From NCBI GenBank assembly GCA_964624555.1, contig CAZUXB010000001.1, forward strand, positions 1-64,000: a DNA stretch of 64,000 nucleotides, in the 5' to 3' direction. The notes below the pieces were generated by a model. That model made no database searches. It had not been told where the DNA came from and saw nothing but the letters and a program-made list of their open reading frames with translations. Below are positions 9,239 to 17,092 of this stretch, piece after piece; position 1 is the first letter of the stretch, and each line of letters opens with the position of its first letter. A program made the translations under genes and the position numbers. The DNA comes from SXRF01 sp964624555 (GTDB lineage Bacteria > Pseudomonadota > Alphaproteobacteria > Rickettsiales > SXRF01).

Positions 9239-9833
9239 CTACTACCGGCGGAGTGGATAATGATGGGGTTGGAGGATATAGTTTTTCAGAGAAAGCTAGC
9301 AAACGCTGGCGATAAATTTCTACAATTTCATTGATACCGTGGCTACGTGCATCCTGTTCAGAAACATATGTAGAAAAATATTTGTTATTTGGATTGTTAT
9401 AGCTGGTCACATTACTGATAGCTCCTCTATCTACTACCTTATTATCCGATAAACGGATAAGCCTGTAATTTGAAGCTATTGACAGGTTATAACGTGTCGC
9501 TGTTCCGTCACGCGCAACCCCTACCCCGCTTATTGACTGGGCCAATTGCACTTCCAGTTTATAGGTCGGGGCATCAGATGCTCCCACAACGTCTTCCAGC
9601 TTATTTGTAAACTGCCTGACCAGAAACTTACCTGCACTATCATCTATCGTGATATTATTCTCTGATGATGCCCTGCCAGCAGCATTGGCCGCAATTTGTA
9701 TTCCCGCCCGCAAAACAGACTGCCCGGCAGTGGTTGATTCCTTGCTATACACCGCATGAAAACCGCAGGAGCTAAGGAGCAGGCAGACAACAGGCAATAG
9801 GCAACAGACCTTATATTTATGCAATAACAACAT
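9213..9833 (-). CDS. lptE: LPS-assembly lipoprotein LptE
   Basis: This 206-residue lipoprotein is the plug partner of LptD in outer-membrane LPS export. It has a lipobox LLSSC followed by GFHAVY, the usual LptE start, and a central GASDAPTYKLEVQLAQ segment. It overlaps leuS by 17 bp and holA by 26 bp. The signal-peptide core (VCCLLPVVCLLLSSC) is encoded by a degenerate 7-bp repeat of TTGCCTA type (see the repeat entry at 9781), so the hydrophobic core may have been rebuilt from repeat DNA. The function call rests on context plus the N-terminus, because LptE is poorly conserved. Confidence 0.82.
   Translation of the reverse strand: MLLLHKYKVCCLLPVVCLLLSSCGFHAVYSKESTTAGQSVLRAGIQIAANAAGRASSENNITIDDSAGKFLVRQFTNKLEDVVGASDAPTYKLEVQLAQSISGVGVARDGTATRYNLSIASNYRLIRLSDNKVVDRGAISNVTSYNNPNNKYFSTYVSEQDARSHGINEIVEIYRQRLLAFSEKLYPPTPSLSTPPVVDETCPKVC
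9781..9810. repeat. Degenerate 7-bp repeat coding the LptE signal peptide
   Basis: Read on the minus strand there are about four units of the type TTGCCTA, TTGCCTG and TTGTCTG. Only one arm is seen and no inverted partner was found. It falls in the hydrophobic core of the LptE signal peptide. The unit resembles the 7-mer at the purK/cobS junction (TTGCCTA). This is the weakest member of the repeat set, since leucine- and valine-rich signal peptides can look repetitive by chance. Confidence 0.4.
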
Positions 9834-12369
9834 TCACAATCCTGTTCGGTACAACGATGACCTTGTTTATGGTTTTGCCTTTGAGCAGTTCGCTGATGGC
9901 AGGAACAGCAAGCGCCTCTTCCTCCGCCAGTTTCTTATCTGCATCTTTAGGCAATTCGACAGTCGCCCGTAATTTTCCATTTATTTGTATAGCAATCGTG
10001 ATGCTATCGTCAACGAGCCATTTGCTATCAGCTACCGGCCACGGCCTGTCAGCTATCATATCCTTGTTACCAAGCCGCTGCCATAATTCTTCGGAAATAT
10101 GTGGCATAAAAGGATTTATAAGATGGATAGCGGCGATGATAGCTTCAAGGCGCACCTCTTTCGTAGCGGCAGTAAGCGGAGTATCTTCCACCATGTTGGT
10201 AAGTTCGCGGATACGGGCGATGGCCTTGTTGAAATGGAATTTTTGCAAGTCATCGGTAACGGCAGCGATGGTTTTGTTTGTTGCTTTACGTAAGTTATCA
10301 GTCGTCGGTTGTCGGTTGTCGGTTTTTTCTTCTGACAACTGACCACTGACCACTGACGACTGAACTAAGCGCCACAGACGATTGATATACCGCCACGCCC
10401 CTTCAATACCAGCATCGGTCCATTCCAGATCACGCTCTGGCGGGCTGTCGGAAAGCATGAACAGGCGCGCAGCATCCACACCATAGGTTTCGATGATGTG
10501 GCGCGGGTCGATGGTATTTTTCTTCGACTTGCTCATCTTCTCAATGCGGCCAACAACCACTTCCTTACCGGTAGAAATTTCTACCAGCTTGCCCATATCA
10601 TTTTTAGTAATCTCGTCCGGCGTTACCCATTTGCCTTCGGCATTTTTATAAGTCTCATGCGAGATCATGCCCTGTGTTTCAAGGCGTTTGAACGGTTCTT
10701 CGAGCGCAAGCAAACCACATTTTTTCAGGGCACGGGTGAAGAAGCGCGAATAAAGCAGATGCAACACCGCATGCTCAATGCCGCCGATATAGCAATCCAC
10801 GCCATCTTTGAGCCAGTAATCAAGAACGGTTTTCTCCAGTGGCTCTGCACTCGGCAATGTCGCATAGCGCAGAAAATACCATGATGATTCGAAGAAGGTA
10901 TCGAACGTGTCGGTTTCGCGGCGCGCGGCTTTACTACATTTCGGGCAGCTTACATTTTTCCAGGTCGGGTGATGCTCCAGAGGATTTCCCGGCTTGTCGA
11001 ATTTCACATCTTTCGGCAGCTCGACCGGCAAATCTTTTTCCGGTACCGGAACGGTTCCGCAAGTTTCGCAGTGGATAATAGGTATCGGACAACCCCAGTA
11101 GCGCTGGCGGGAAATACCCCAGTCGCGCAGGCGGTAATTTATTTTTTCCTTGCCAGCGCCAATTTTTTCCAGTTCGACAATGGCTTTTTTCTTTGCAGCG
11201 TCAACCGGCAAACCATTTAGGAAATGCGAGTTAATGGCAACGCCATCGCCGGTATAAGGCAGCGGCTCATCGGTGTTGCCTGCACTCACTACCGGAAGTA
11301 TCGGCAGGTGATATTTGCTGGCAAAATCAAAGTCGCGCTGGTCATGCGCCGGGCAGCCGAATATCGCGCCGGTACCGTAATCCATCAACACGAAATTAGC
11401 AATGAACAGCGGCACTTCGCGCTCTTCAAATGGATGCTTTATTTTGAGCCCGGTATCGAAACCTTTTTTCTCGGCCTTTTCGATGGCTTCCTCGCTGGTG
11501 CCGAGTTGGTTGCATTCAGCAATGAAAGTTGCTAGTTGCTGGTTGCCAGTTGCTAGTGAAGTAGATATCGGATGGTTCGCGGCAATGGCGCAGAATGACA
11601 TGCCGAAGATGGTATCTGGTCGCGTGGTATAGATATCCAGATATTCTTCTTTGCCGGAAATTTTAAGGCGCAAACTCGCACCACTGGATTTCCCTATCCA
11701 GCGATCCTGCATAATGCGCACTTTATCCGGCCATTCTTTGAGCGTGTTGAGTCCGGCGAGCAAGTCGTCAGCGAAATCAGAAATGCGCAGGAACCACTGC
11801 GAAAGCTTGCGGCGCTCGACCAGTGCGCCACTGCGCCAGCCCCTGCCCTCTATCACCTGCTCATTGGCGAGCACGGTTTGGTCGACCGGGTCCCAGTTCA
11901 CTTCCGCTTCTTTGCGATAGGCCAAACCATTCTGCAGAAATTTCAGGAAGAATAATTGTTCGTGCTTGTAATATTCGGGCAGGCAGGTGGCCAGTTCGCG
12001 CGACCAGTCATAAGAAAGTCCGATAAGCTTTAATTGCTCACGCATGGTATCGATGTTGGCCAGTGTCCAGGTTTCCGGATGGGAATTATTCTGGATAGCC
12101 GCATTTTCAGCAGGAAGGCCAAAAGCATCCCAGCCCATCGGATGCAACACATTATAGCCCTGTGCGCGCTTGCTACGGGCTACCACATCACCCAGCGTAT
12201 AGTTGCGCACATGCCCCATATGGATGTTGCCCGATGGATAGGGAAACATCTCCAGCACATAGTATTTAGGCTTTTTGCTTTCCGAGGTTGCGGCAAAGGT
12301 TTTGTTTTTCTGCCAATAATCCTGCCATTTGGCTTCGGTTTCGCGGAAATTATAGCGGGTTGGTTCCAT
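9817..12369 (-). CDS. leuS: Leucyl-tRNA synthetase
   Basis: This 850-residue class I synthetase charges tRNA-Leu. The HIGH-type motif is FPYPSGNIHMGHVRNY near residue 45, and the KMSKS loop is EKMSKSKKNTIDP near residue 620. The editing domain lies between them with the TTRPDTIFG motif, and a GRDWGISRQRYWG-like block (RLRDWGISRQRYWG) is present. Two short tandem repeats are embedded in frame. One sits in the editing domain (TSLATGNQQLATF) and one in the linker before the anticodon-binding domain (SSVVSGQL...RQPTTDN). The ATG lies 5 bp from a repeat hairpin and no Shine-Dalgarno is visible. First gene of leuS-lptE-holA. Confidence 0.97.
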   Translation of the reverse strand: MEPTRYNFRETEAKWQDYWQKNKTFAATSESKKPKYYVLEMFPYPSGNIHMGHVRNYTLGDVVARSKRAQGYNVLHPMGWDAFGLPAENAAIQNNSHPETWTLANIDTMREQLKLIGLSYDWSRELATCLPEYYKHEQLFFLKFLQNGLAYRKEAEVNWDPVDQTVLANEQVIEGRGWRSGALVERRKLSQWFLRISDFADDLLAGLNTLKEWPDKVRIMQDRWIGKSSGASLRLKISGKEEYLDIYTTRPDTIFGMSFCAIAANHPISTSLATGNQQLATFIAECNQLGTSEEAIEKAEKKGFDTGLKIKHPFEEREVPLFIANFVLMDYGTGAIFGCPAHDQRDFDFASKYHLPILPVVSAGNTDEPLPYTGDGVAINSHFLNGLPVDAAKKKAIVELEKIGAGKEKINYRLRDWGISRQRYWGCPIPIIHCETCGTVPVPEKDLPVELPKDVKFDKPGNPLEHHPTWKNVSCPKCSKAARRETDTFDTFFESSWYFLRYATLPSAEPLEKTVLDYWLKDGVDCYIGGIEHAVLHLLYSRFFTRALKKCGLLALEEPFKRLETQGMISHETYKNAEGKWVTPDEITKNDMGKLVEISTGKEVVVGRIEKMSKSKKNTIDPRHIIETYGVDAARLFMLSDSPPERDLEWTDAGIEGAWRYINRLWRLVQSSVVSGQLSEEKTDNRQPTTDNLRKATNKTIAAVTDDLQKFHFNKAIARIRELTNMVEDTPLTAATKEVRLEAIIAAIHLINPFMPHISEELWQRLGNKDMIADRPWPVADSKWLVDDSITIAIQINGKLRATVELPKDADKKLAEEEALAVPAISELLKGKTINKVIVVPNRIVNVVIA
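10298..10363. repeat. 7-bp tandem-repeat hairpin inside leuS
   Basis: The left arm holds four units (TCAGTCG, TCGGTTG twice, TCGGTTT) and the right arm four units that are their degenerate reverse complement (TGACAAC, TGACCAC twice, TGACGAC). The loop is about 7 nt. The unit on both arms reads TCRGTNG. On the minus strand it codes an in-frame, non-conserved linker of LeuS between the catalytic core and the anticodon-binding domain. The arms can pair into a stem of roughly 28 bp with mismatches. Confidence 0.85.
11527..11561. repeat. 7-bp tandem repeat inside the leuS editing domain
   Basis: Five consecutive 7-mers are present: AGTTGCT, AGTTGCT, GGTTGCC, AGTTGCT, AGTGAAG. They are in frame with leuS and encode SLATGNQQLAT on the minus strand, at a place where homologues carry a variable alanine-rich segment of similar length. 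No inverted partner arm is seen nearby, so this is a single-arm member of the repeat set. Confidence 0.7.
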
Positions 12370-12373
12370 AGTT

Positions 12374-12449
12374 AGTGGTGAGTGGTGAGTGGCAAGTGGT
12401 GAGTAATTAAATTTTTCTAATCACTTATCACTCGCTACTTACCACTACT
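12374..12449. repeat. 7-bp tandem-repeat hairpin between DUF3576 gene and leuS
   Basis: The left arm has five units (AGTGGTG twice, AGTGGCA, AGTGGTG, AGTAATT). The right arm carries their degenerate complement (TTATCAC, TCGCTAC, TTACCAC) after a roughly 10-nt AT-rich loop. Over the 29 paired positions the two arms differ at six sites, all of them A/G transitions when read on one strand. The right arm contains the stop codon of the DUF3576 gene. The left arm ends 5 bp before the leuS ATG, so it forms the whole leuS leader. Confidence 0.88.
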
Positions 12450-12951
12450 TTCCTTGGTTTATCTTCAGTTCACGCGCACGGGTAAGAATGGTATCCTCGA
12501 TCTTGCGGGAATCCGCCGAATCAGATTTTTTATCGCGCCATACTCCCTTGCCATCCAGAGCCTGCTTGAACAAGGTTATTTTTATACCGTCAGCACGCAA
12601 CGTCTTATCAAGAATCAAAGCATTAACTTTGTAGCGCTCGCCCTTTACCTTGGGGTCTTCATACCAGTCGGTGATGATAACTCCGCCAAATGGGTCCGCC
12701 GAGGCCAGCGGCATGAAAGACAGGGTATCCAGCGTCGCACGCCACAAAAAACTGTTTACACCAAGCGGCGAAGAGCTGGCAGCATCTTCTTTCCTTGGGC
12801 CACCGAAAGAAATACCATCATCTCCAGTGAGTTTCCCACGCGAATCCCTGCGGCCTTCTTCCGCACTCGTTGTACTGGGAGCTTTTGTTTCAACTCCAGA
12901 ACAGGCGGTTATAATCAATACAGAGGCAATAGCAAGCAGTAGCTTTTTCAT
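12445..12951 (-). CDS. DUF3576-family lipoprotein
   Basis: This 168-residue protein starts with a lipoprotein signal peptide (MKKLLLAIASVLIITACSG) and has the features of the alphaproteobacterial DUF3576 family: SFLWRATLDTLSFMPLASADPFGGVIITDWY and a C-terminal RKIEDTILTRARELK helix. The function of the family is unknown. It commonly precedes leuS in this class, which suggests an envelope role linked to lptE. Its stop codon is provided by the adjacent 7-bp repeat hairpin. Confidence 0.88.
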   Translation of the reverse strand: MKKLLLAIASVLIITACSGVETKAPSTTSAEEGRRDSRGKLTGDDGISFGGPRKEDAASSSPLGVNSFLWRATLDTLSFMPLASADPFGGVIITDWYEDPKVKGERYKVNALILDKTLRADGIKITLFKQALDGKGVWRDKKSDSADSRKIEDTILTRARELKINQGK

Positions 12952-12964
12952 GGGTTTTCCTTCT

Positions 12965-13034
12965 TGTCATCCCCGCGAAGGCGGGGATCTTGAGCTAATT
13001 TATAGAGGAGATTCCCGCCTGCGCGGGAATGACA
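12965..13034. repeat. REP-like palindrome (GTCATCCCCGCG type)
   Basis: Two 26-nt arms, 12965-12990 and 13009-13034, pair with four mismatches around an 18-nt loop. The ends read TGTCAT and ATGACA and the body is CCCGCG-AAGG-CGGG-like, a widespread bacterial intergenic repeat type. It lies between the porin terminator and the DUF3576 start, so it may be transcribed as part of the DUF3576 leader. Confidence 0.9.
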
Positions 13035-13047
13035 AAACCTTATAGCA

Positions 13048-13077
13048 CAAAAAAAGGGCGGTGCAAGCACCGCCCTT
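13048..13077 (-). terminator. Rho-independent terminator of the porin gene
   Basis: Read on the minus strand after the porin stop there is a GC-rich stem (AAGGGCGGTGC pairing with GCACCGCCCTT) followed directly by a run of eight T. This is a textbook intrinsic terminator and ends 24 bp past the porin stop codon. Confidence 0.92.
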
Positions 13078-13100
13078 AATTTTTTTGCTAACTTTCTAAA

Positions 13101-14318
13101 TTAGAAAGCGAGCTGAGTACCGAGCACGAATACAGTAGACTTGTTATCAAGACCAGTATTCACAATTTCGCTCTGGTTGTTGTCAACGAAGTTAACTTCA
13201 GCATATGGAGTCAGACCAGCTGCGAGCTTGTAGTCAACACCAACAGAAACGTTGCTGAAAGTATTGTTTCCGTTACTAGCACCTAAATCAAATTGGCTCT
13301 TCAGGTAAGTTACGCTAGCACCGAACGGACCAGTTTCATAAGCAGCACCAACGGTCCAGAAGTAGTTTGAACTATCGTTAGTATCTGATTTCAGACGCAA
13401 GCTGTCACCATAGTTACCATAAGAACCAGCAAGGCTGAAGCCCATATAGTCAACTTTAGCACCAAACTGGTAAGTGCGGAGGTCATTAACCTCGTTACCA
13501 GCAGTAAGGTCCTGAACAGCAGCACCATATTCACCAGTAGCACCAACAGCTACGCCAACGTTGCTGAATTTGCCTTCATAGTTCAAAGCACCCACAAGAA
13601 CGTTTTTAACAATAGCAGGGCTTGAAGCACCACCGTTGTTATTGTTGGTACGGCTGATAACCTGACCTTTAGAAGAAGAATCAGGAACATAGCTCACACC
13701 AGCCTGGAAACCAGAGAAACGTGGGGTGTAGTAGCTGATTTTGTTAGCAGCCTGAGTGCTTTCATCGCCATAAGAAGAAGAGCCGAAGTAAGCATCACCA
13801 TAGTCCAGAGCCAGATCAGGAGTTGCTATAACAGCAGCTTCGTTGATACCGCTAACAACATGAGAAGGAGCAGTTGCGAAGTAAGTGAAGTCACCATCAA
13901 TACCGCCAGTAGCGCGAGCGATGCTGGAAGCGTCAACTTTCATGGTTTTAGCAACACCGAGGTCAGAACCGCCCTGGAGCTTACCCCATTTACCATCAAC
14001 ATATACGAAGGTACGTTCAGCATTCACGCCAGAGCTATCAGCGTTTTCTGAAGTATCAGCTTCGAGATCGATACCAGCACCATAACCAAGACCCATGTCG
14101 CTTTTACCAGCAACACGAACAGTGATTACGTTATCAGTGCGGAATGCACCTGGGCGCAGACCATCAGCAGGTTTCTGATCGTTGCTGCTTTCGAAGCCAC
14201 CTTCAAAATTAGAGAAACCACCAAGAGTGATTTTTGGAGTTTCAGCAGCGTTTGCAGCACCCGCGAACAGGGCAGCAGCACCGATGAGGGCAGATGTACC
14301 GAGAAGATTTTTTTTCAT
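13101..14318 (-). CDS. Outer-membrane porin (gram-negative porin family)
   Basis: This 405-residue outer-membrane protein has a signal peptide (MKKNLLGTSALIGAAALFAGAANA). It shows alternating beta-strand patterns throughout and ends with a terminal aromatic strand (VFVLGTQLAF) as needed for BAM recognition. The internal pattern, with GKSDMGLGYGAGIDLEAD, VYVDGKWGKLQGG and KISYYTPRFSGFQAGVSY, matches trimeric general porins. It stands alone with a good AAGGAAA Shine-Dalgarno 5 nt before the ATG and its own terminator, which suggests a strongly expressed monocistronic gene. Substrate selectivity cannot be read from sequence. Confidence 0.92.
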   Translation of the reverse strand: MKKNLLGTSALIGAAALFAGAANAAETPKITLGGFSNFEGGFESSNDQKPADGLRPGAFRTDNVITVRVAGKSDMGLGYGAGIDLEADTSENADSSGVNAERTFVYVDGKWGKLQGGSDLGVAKTMKVDASSIARATGGIDGDFTYFATAPSHVVSGINEAAVIATPDLALDYGDAYFGSSSYGDESTQAANKISYYTPRFSGFQAGVSYVPDSSSKGQVISRTNNNNGGASSPAIVKNVLVGALNYEGKFSNVGVAVGATGEYGAAVQDLTAGNEVNDLRTYQFGAKVDYMGFSLAGSYGNYGDSLRLKSDTNDSSNYFWTVGAAYETGPFGASVTYLKSQFDLGASNGNNTFSNVSVGVDYKLAAGLTPYAEVNFVDNNQSEIVNTGLDNKSTVFVLGTQLAF

Positions 14319-14582
14319 AAGTATTTCCTTAGTTAAGGGTTTTAAAAAGTCTGTGACTAGAAGAACAATCTAGGCTACATAAAGCAATATACAAGTTATT
14401 GGCTTCATGATTTTACCTAGGGCTAGTTATTGTGCAAACATACCTCCCTTGCAAGCCGTAACGGCAATTATTAGTATCAAAAGGGGTGTTTTCACCTAAT
14501 CTGTGGCAATATGGCAACAACATTGCGGCCAAAAACGCCAAAATTTAATAGTTTTTTAATGATTACCGCATGATGGGCATAT

Positions 14583-15260
14583 ATGGACAACAATATAAGT
14601 ATAGAAAAAAGTCTATCAATTCTCTCTACTAACATAGAGAAAGCGCGTAAGTCATCCCCAATAGCCGCAAATGGGGTTGCCTTACTTGCCGCAAGCAAGG
14701 CACAGCCAATTGCCGTTATAGAGGAAGCAATAGGCGCTGGGGTTAGCTGTTTCGGGGAAAACCGGGTACAGGAAGCGCAGGAAAAATGGCCGGAACTGAA
14801 AAAGCGCCACCCCAGCATAACTCTACATCTAATAGGGCCGTTACAAACCAACAAGGTAAAACAGGCCCTTTCCCTGTTCGATGTTATACAGACTTTGGAC
14901 AGGCCACAGCTTGCCGAAGAGATAGCAAGGCTTGAGGCTTTAGGAATGAGCCTTGAGGGAAAGAAGTTCTTTATTCAAATAAATACCGGCAAAGAACCAC
15001 AGAAATCGGGAGTTTTCCCAGAAAATGCCGACTCCTTTATACATATGTGCAGGGAGCTTAAATTACCGGTAGTTGGTTTAATGTGCGTCCCCCCAGTGGA
15101 TCAGCCACCTGCCCCGCATTTTGCCCTGCTGCGCGAAATTGCCCTGAAAAACAACCTTAGCGAACTGAGCATGGGTATGAGCAGTGATTTTGAAACAGCG
15201 GTACGCATGGGCTCAAGCTGTGTACGCATCGGCACGGCACTGTTTGGCGACAGAAAATAA
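14583..15260 (+). CDS. yggS: PLP-binding protein YggS/PLPHP family
   Basis: This 225-residue protein belongs to the YggS/PROSC family that binds pyridoxal phosphate and balances vitamin B6 pools. The PLP lysine is in LLAASKAQP near residue 39. CFGENRVQEAQEKW, LHLIGPLQTNK, INTGKEPQKSG and LSMGMSSDFETAVRMGSSCVRIG are the family blocks. It is divergent from the porin across 264 bp of AT-rich DNA that should hold both promoters. Confidence 0.95.
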   Translation: MDNNISIEKSLSILSTNIEKARKSSPIAANGVALLAASKAQPIAVIEEAIGAGVSCFGENRVQEAQEKWPELKKRHPSITLHLIGPLQTNKVKQALSLFDVIQTLDRPQLAEEIARLEALGMSLEGKKFFIQINTGKEPQKSGVFPENADSFIHMCRELKLPVVGLMCVPPVDQPPAPHFALLREIALKNNLSELSMGMSSDFETAVRMGSSCVRIGTALFGDRK

Positions 15261-15427
15261 TAATTGTTATATTTCATAATATTAGCCATAGGAAAAAGTA
15301 GTTACTGGCCAATTGTCATAAAAATTTAATATTAGCGCCCTCATTATCATGCTATAAATAACCTTATCAGACGCTTGTAAAGGGCGCGGTATATCTTGCA
15401 ACTATATAAACAAAACGGGATAGTTTT

Positions 15428-15886
15428 ATGGCAGATAAAGATTATAAAGCAGAGTTGCAGTCAAGTAATTCTAATGTTTCCTATACACTTGTGGGTAAGG
15501 TGGGAGGTAAGCCCAATACTGCGTATATTGATACCATAGTTATGCATGGGGTTGATGGCCAAGACGTAACTTATGCACCGGATAAGCCTTTCAAAGTAGA
15601 AATTACAGGTTCTGGCTTGGCACATGAAAGCGCAGATGCAGTAAACAGGCTGATGGCATTAAAAACCAATGCTAAAACGAAATATATGCCAGTCAGGTTA
15701 GTTAAGGCAGGGGATTCATCTCCATCTCCAGTAACTCTTACAGAAGTAAAATCAGGGGAAAAATTGGCATCAGCAGGAGTCGAGATCGACCCAAGAGACA
15801 GAGCTATGCTCGCGTCGCTCAGCGGCGGGCCGGATAGTTTGGTTGTGCCTAGCGCTGGTTCCACAGGCCCCAAGGGAAGAGCATAA
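15428..15886 (+). CDS. Orphan protein, tandem paralogue A
   Basis: This is a 152-residue protein that I do not recognise. It has no signal peptide, no membrane segment and few cysteines. It shares a pattern with the next gene: an SYTLVG strand, IDTIVMHG, a VTLTE segment followed by Gly/Lys and Ala residues, and a polar tail rich in Ser, Gly and Pro (GPDSLVVPSAGSTGPKGRA). The start is preceded by ACGGGATAG about 6 nt upstream. It lies 3 bp before paralogue B, so the two are probably cotranscribed. It may be lineage-specific. Confidence 0.72.
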   Translation: MADKDYKAELQSSNSNVSYTLVGKVGGKPNTAYIDTIVMHGVDGQDVTYAPDKPFKVEITGSGLAHESADAVNRLMALKTNAKTKYMPVRLVKAGDSSPSPVTLTEVKSGEKLASAGVEIDPRDRAMLASLSGGPDSLVVPSAGSTGPKGRA

Positions 15887-15889
15887 TTT

Positions 15890-16612
15890 ATGGCTGATCT
15901 TGATGGCAAAGCTACAGCCGCTGAAGATATGAGGCAGATAAAGCTTTCCCGCCAAGGGCTGGGAGCTGGGCCTAAGATGTCCGGATTGACCTATAAAGAT
16001 GAAAAGCCACACGCTGGTGATAGTGATATGCCAACCGCCAGCCTGAAGCGTTCAGCATTCAACCACGACTATAAGATTGGTGGTATTACATATACTTTGG
16101 CTGGCGATAGTCCGGACAAGATAACCACCATAGTTATGCATGGCACCGCCCCTAAAAAATATGGCCTTGACAATAGAATATTCGTGGCTGAAAGGCCAAT
16201 TTCAATCCCTTTTAAGGACAGGGATGGCAGGGAATTAACAACTGCCGGAGAGGATCTGATCAGGCAGGCCACCAGCCCTGATGAATCTGGTGTAGCAAAA
16301 GTTAATGCTTTGGCTGGCGATAGTAGCTGGGGACGGTTTATGCAGGGTATCGCCAGCGTAATTCCTGCTGGTAACGACCTAAGACTTATTGCAAATCAGT
16401 GGGCCAAAACAGAAATAACAATAACTGAAAAAACATCATCAGGTAAGCCAGCATCTGCAGTACGCCTAGCTCCTGATGGTCCTATTCATGCCGCTATGGC
16501 ACAGGTTAGATCTGGAGATGCCAAGACCTTGGCAGATATGGCTGGGGAGGACGGGGCCGGAAACTACACGCCACAAGCAACAGCTAAAGATGTTCCGGGC
16601 ACTAGGCGCTAG
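15890..16612 (+). CDS. Orphan protein, tandem paralogue B
   Basis: This is a 240-residue protein of unknown function, soluble and without signal peptide. It repeats the core of paralogue A: ITYTLAG for SYTLVG, ITTIVMHG for IDTIVMHG and ITITEKTSSGKPASA for VTLTEVKSGEKLASA. It adds an N-terminal extension of about 55 residues (ADLDGKATAAEDMRQIKLSRQG) and an insert of about 40 residues in the middle. The pair likely arose by tandem duplication. No enzyme motif is visible. A secreted or structural role is possible, but nothing in the sequence proves it. Confidence 0.72.
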   Translation: MADLDGKATAAEDMRQIKLSRQGLGAGPKMSGLTYKDEKPHAGDSDMPTASLKRSAFNHDYKIGGITYTLAGDSPDKITTIVMHGTAPKKYGLDNRIFVAERPISIPFKDRDGRELTTAGEDLIRQATSPDESGVAKVNALAGDSSWGRFMQGIASVIPAGNDLRLIANQWAKTEITITEKTSSGKPASAVRLAPDGPIHAAMAQVRSGDAKTLADMAGEDGAGNYTPQATAKDVPGTRR

Positions 16613-16692
16613 TGGCTGCTAATGTCCCTACTGCCCCAGTAATAGTAGGAAATACGAAAATTCCGCTTTTTCTGGCTTTTCCAACAAAGCCC

Positions 16693-16721
16693 TTGATTAT
16701 ATTCCTAAAATAGCCTATAAT
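16693..16721 (+). promoter_or_regulatory. Predicted sigma-70 promoter of ihfA
   Basis: The hexamer TTGATT (16693-16698) and a perfect TATAAT (16716-16721) are separated by exactly 17 bp. The start of ihfA is 22 bp downstream of the -10 box, giving a short leader. Confidence 0.75.
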
Positions 16722-16743
16722 CAGCAGGACTTAACTTAAATAA

Positions 16744-17073
16744 ATGGAAAAAACTATGCCAAAAACTTTGACCCGTGCTGATCTTAGCAATTCTGTGTAT
16801 GAACAAATCGGTTTGTCATTGCAGGAGTGCAATGCTTTGGTAGACAGCGTAATTGAAGAGCTGTCAACTAGCTTGGAGCAAGGTAAATCCGTAAAAATAT
16901 CTTCTTTTGGCACATTCAATCTGCGTAAAAAGAAACAGCGTATGGGCCGCAACCCAAAGACTGGTGTCGAGGTGCCGATTACTTCGCGTACCGTACTGTC
17001 TTTCAATGCGTCAAATTTGCTGAAGGCTAAAGTGAACACTAATTTGGTTGGAAAAAATGTTAAACTAGCCTAA
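16744..17073 (+). CDS. ihfA: Integration host factor alpha subunit
   Basis: This 109-residue DNA-bending protein of the HU/IHF family begins its fold at TLTRADLSNSVYEQIGLS, followed by VKISSFGTFNLRKKKQRMGRNPKTG and the DNA-contact arm VEVPITSRTVLSFNAS. The MGRNPKTG loop with the intercalating proline is intact. Two starts are possible. The ATG at 16744 is given here. The ATG at 16756 (MPKTLTR) also has a GGA 6 nt upstream and fits homologue lengths better. The following MerR-like gene is the usual neighbour in alphaproteobacteria. Confidence 0.93.
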   Translation: MEKTMPKTLTRADLSNSVYEQIGLSLQECNALVDSVIEELSTSLEQGKSVKISSFGTFNLRKKKQRMGRNPKTGVEVPITSRTVLSFNASNLLKAKVNTNLVGKNVKLA

Positions 17074-17092
17074 GGGCTGGTCAGGAGGAGTC

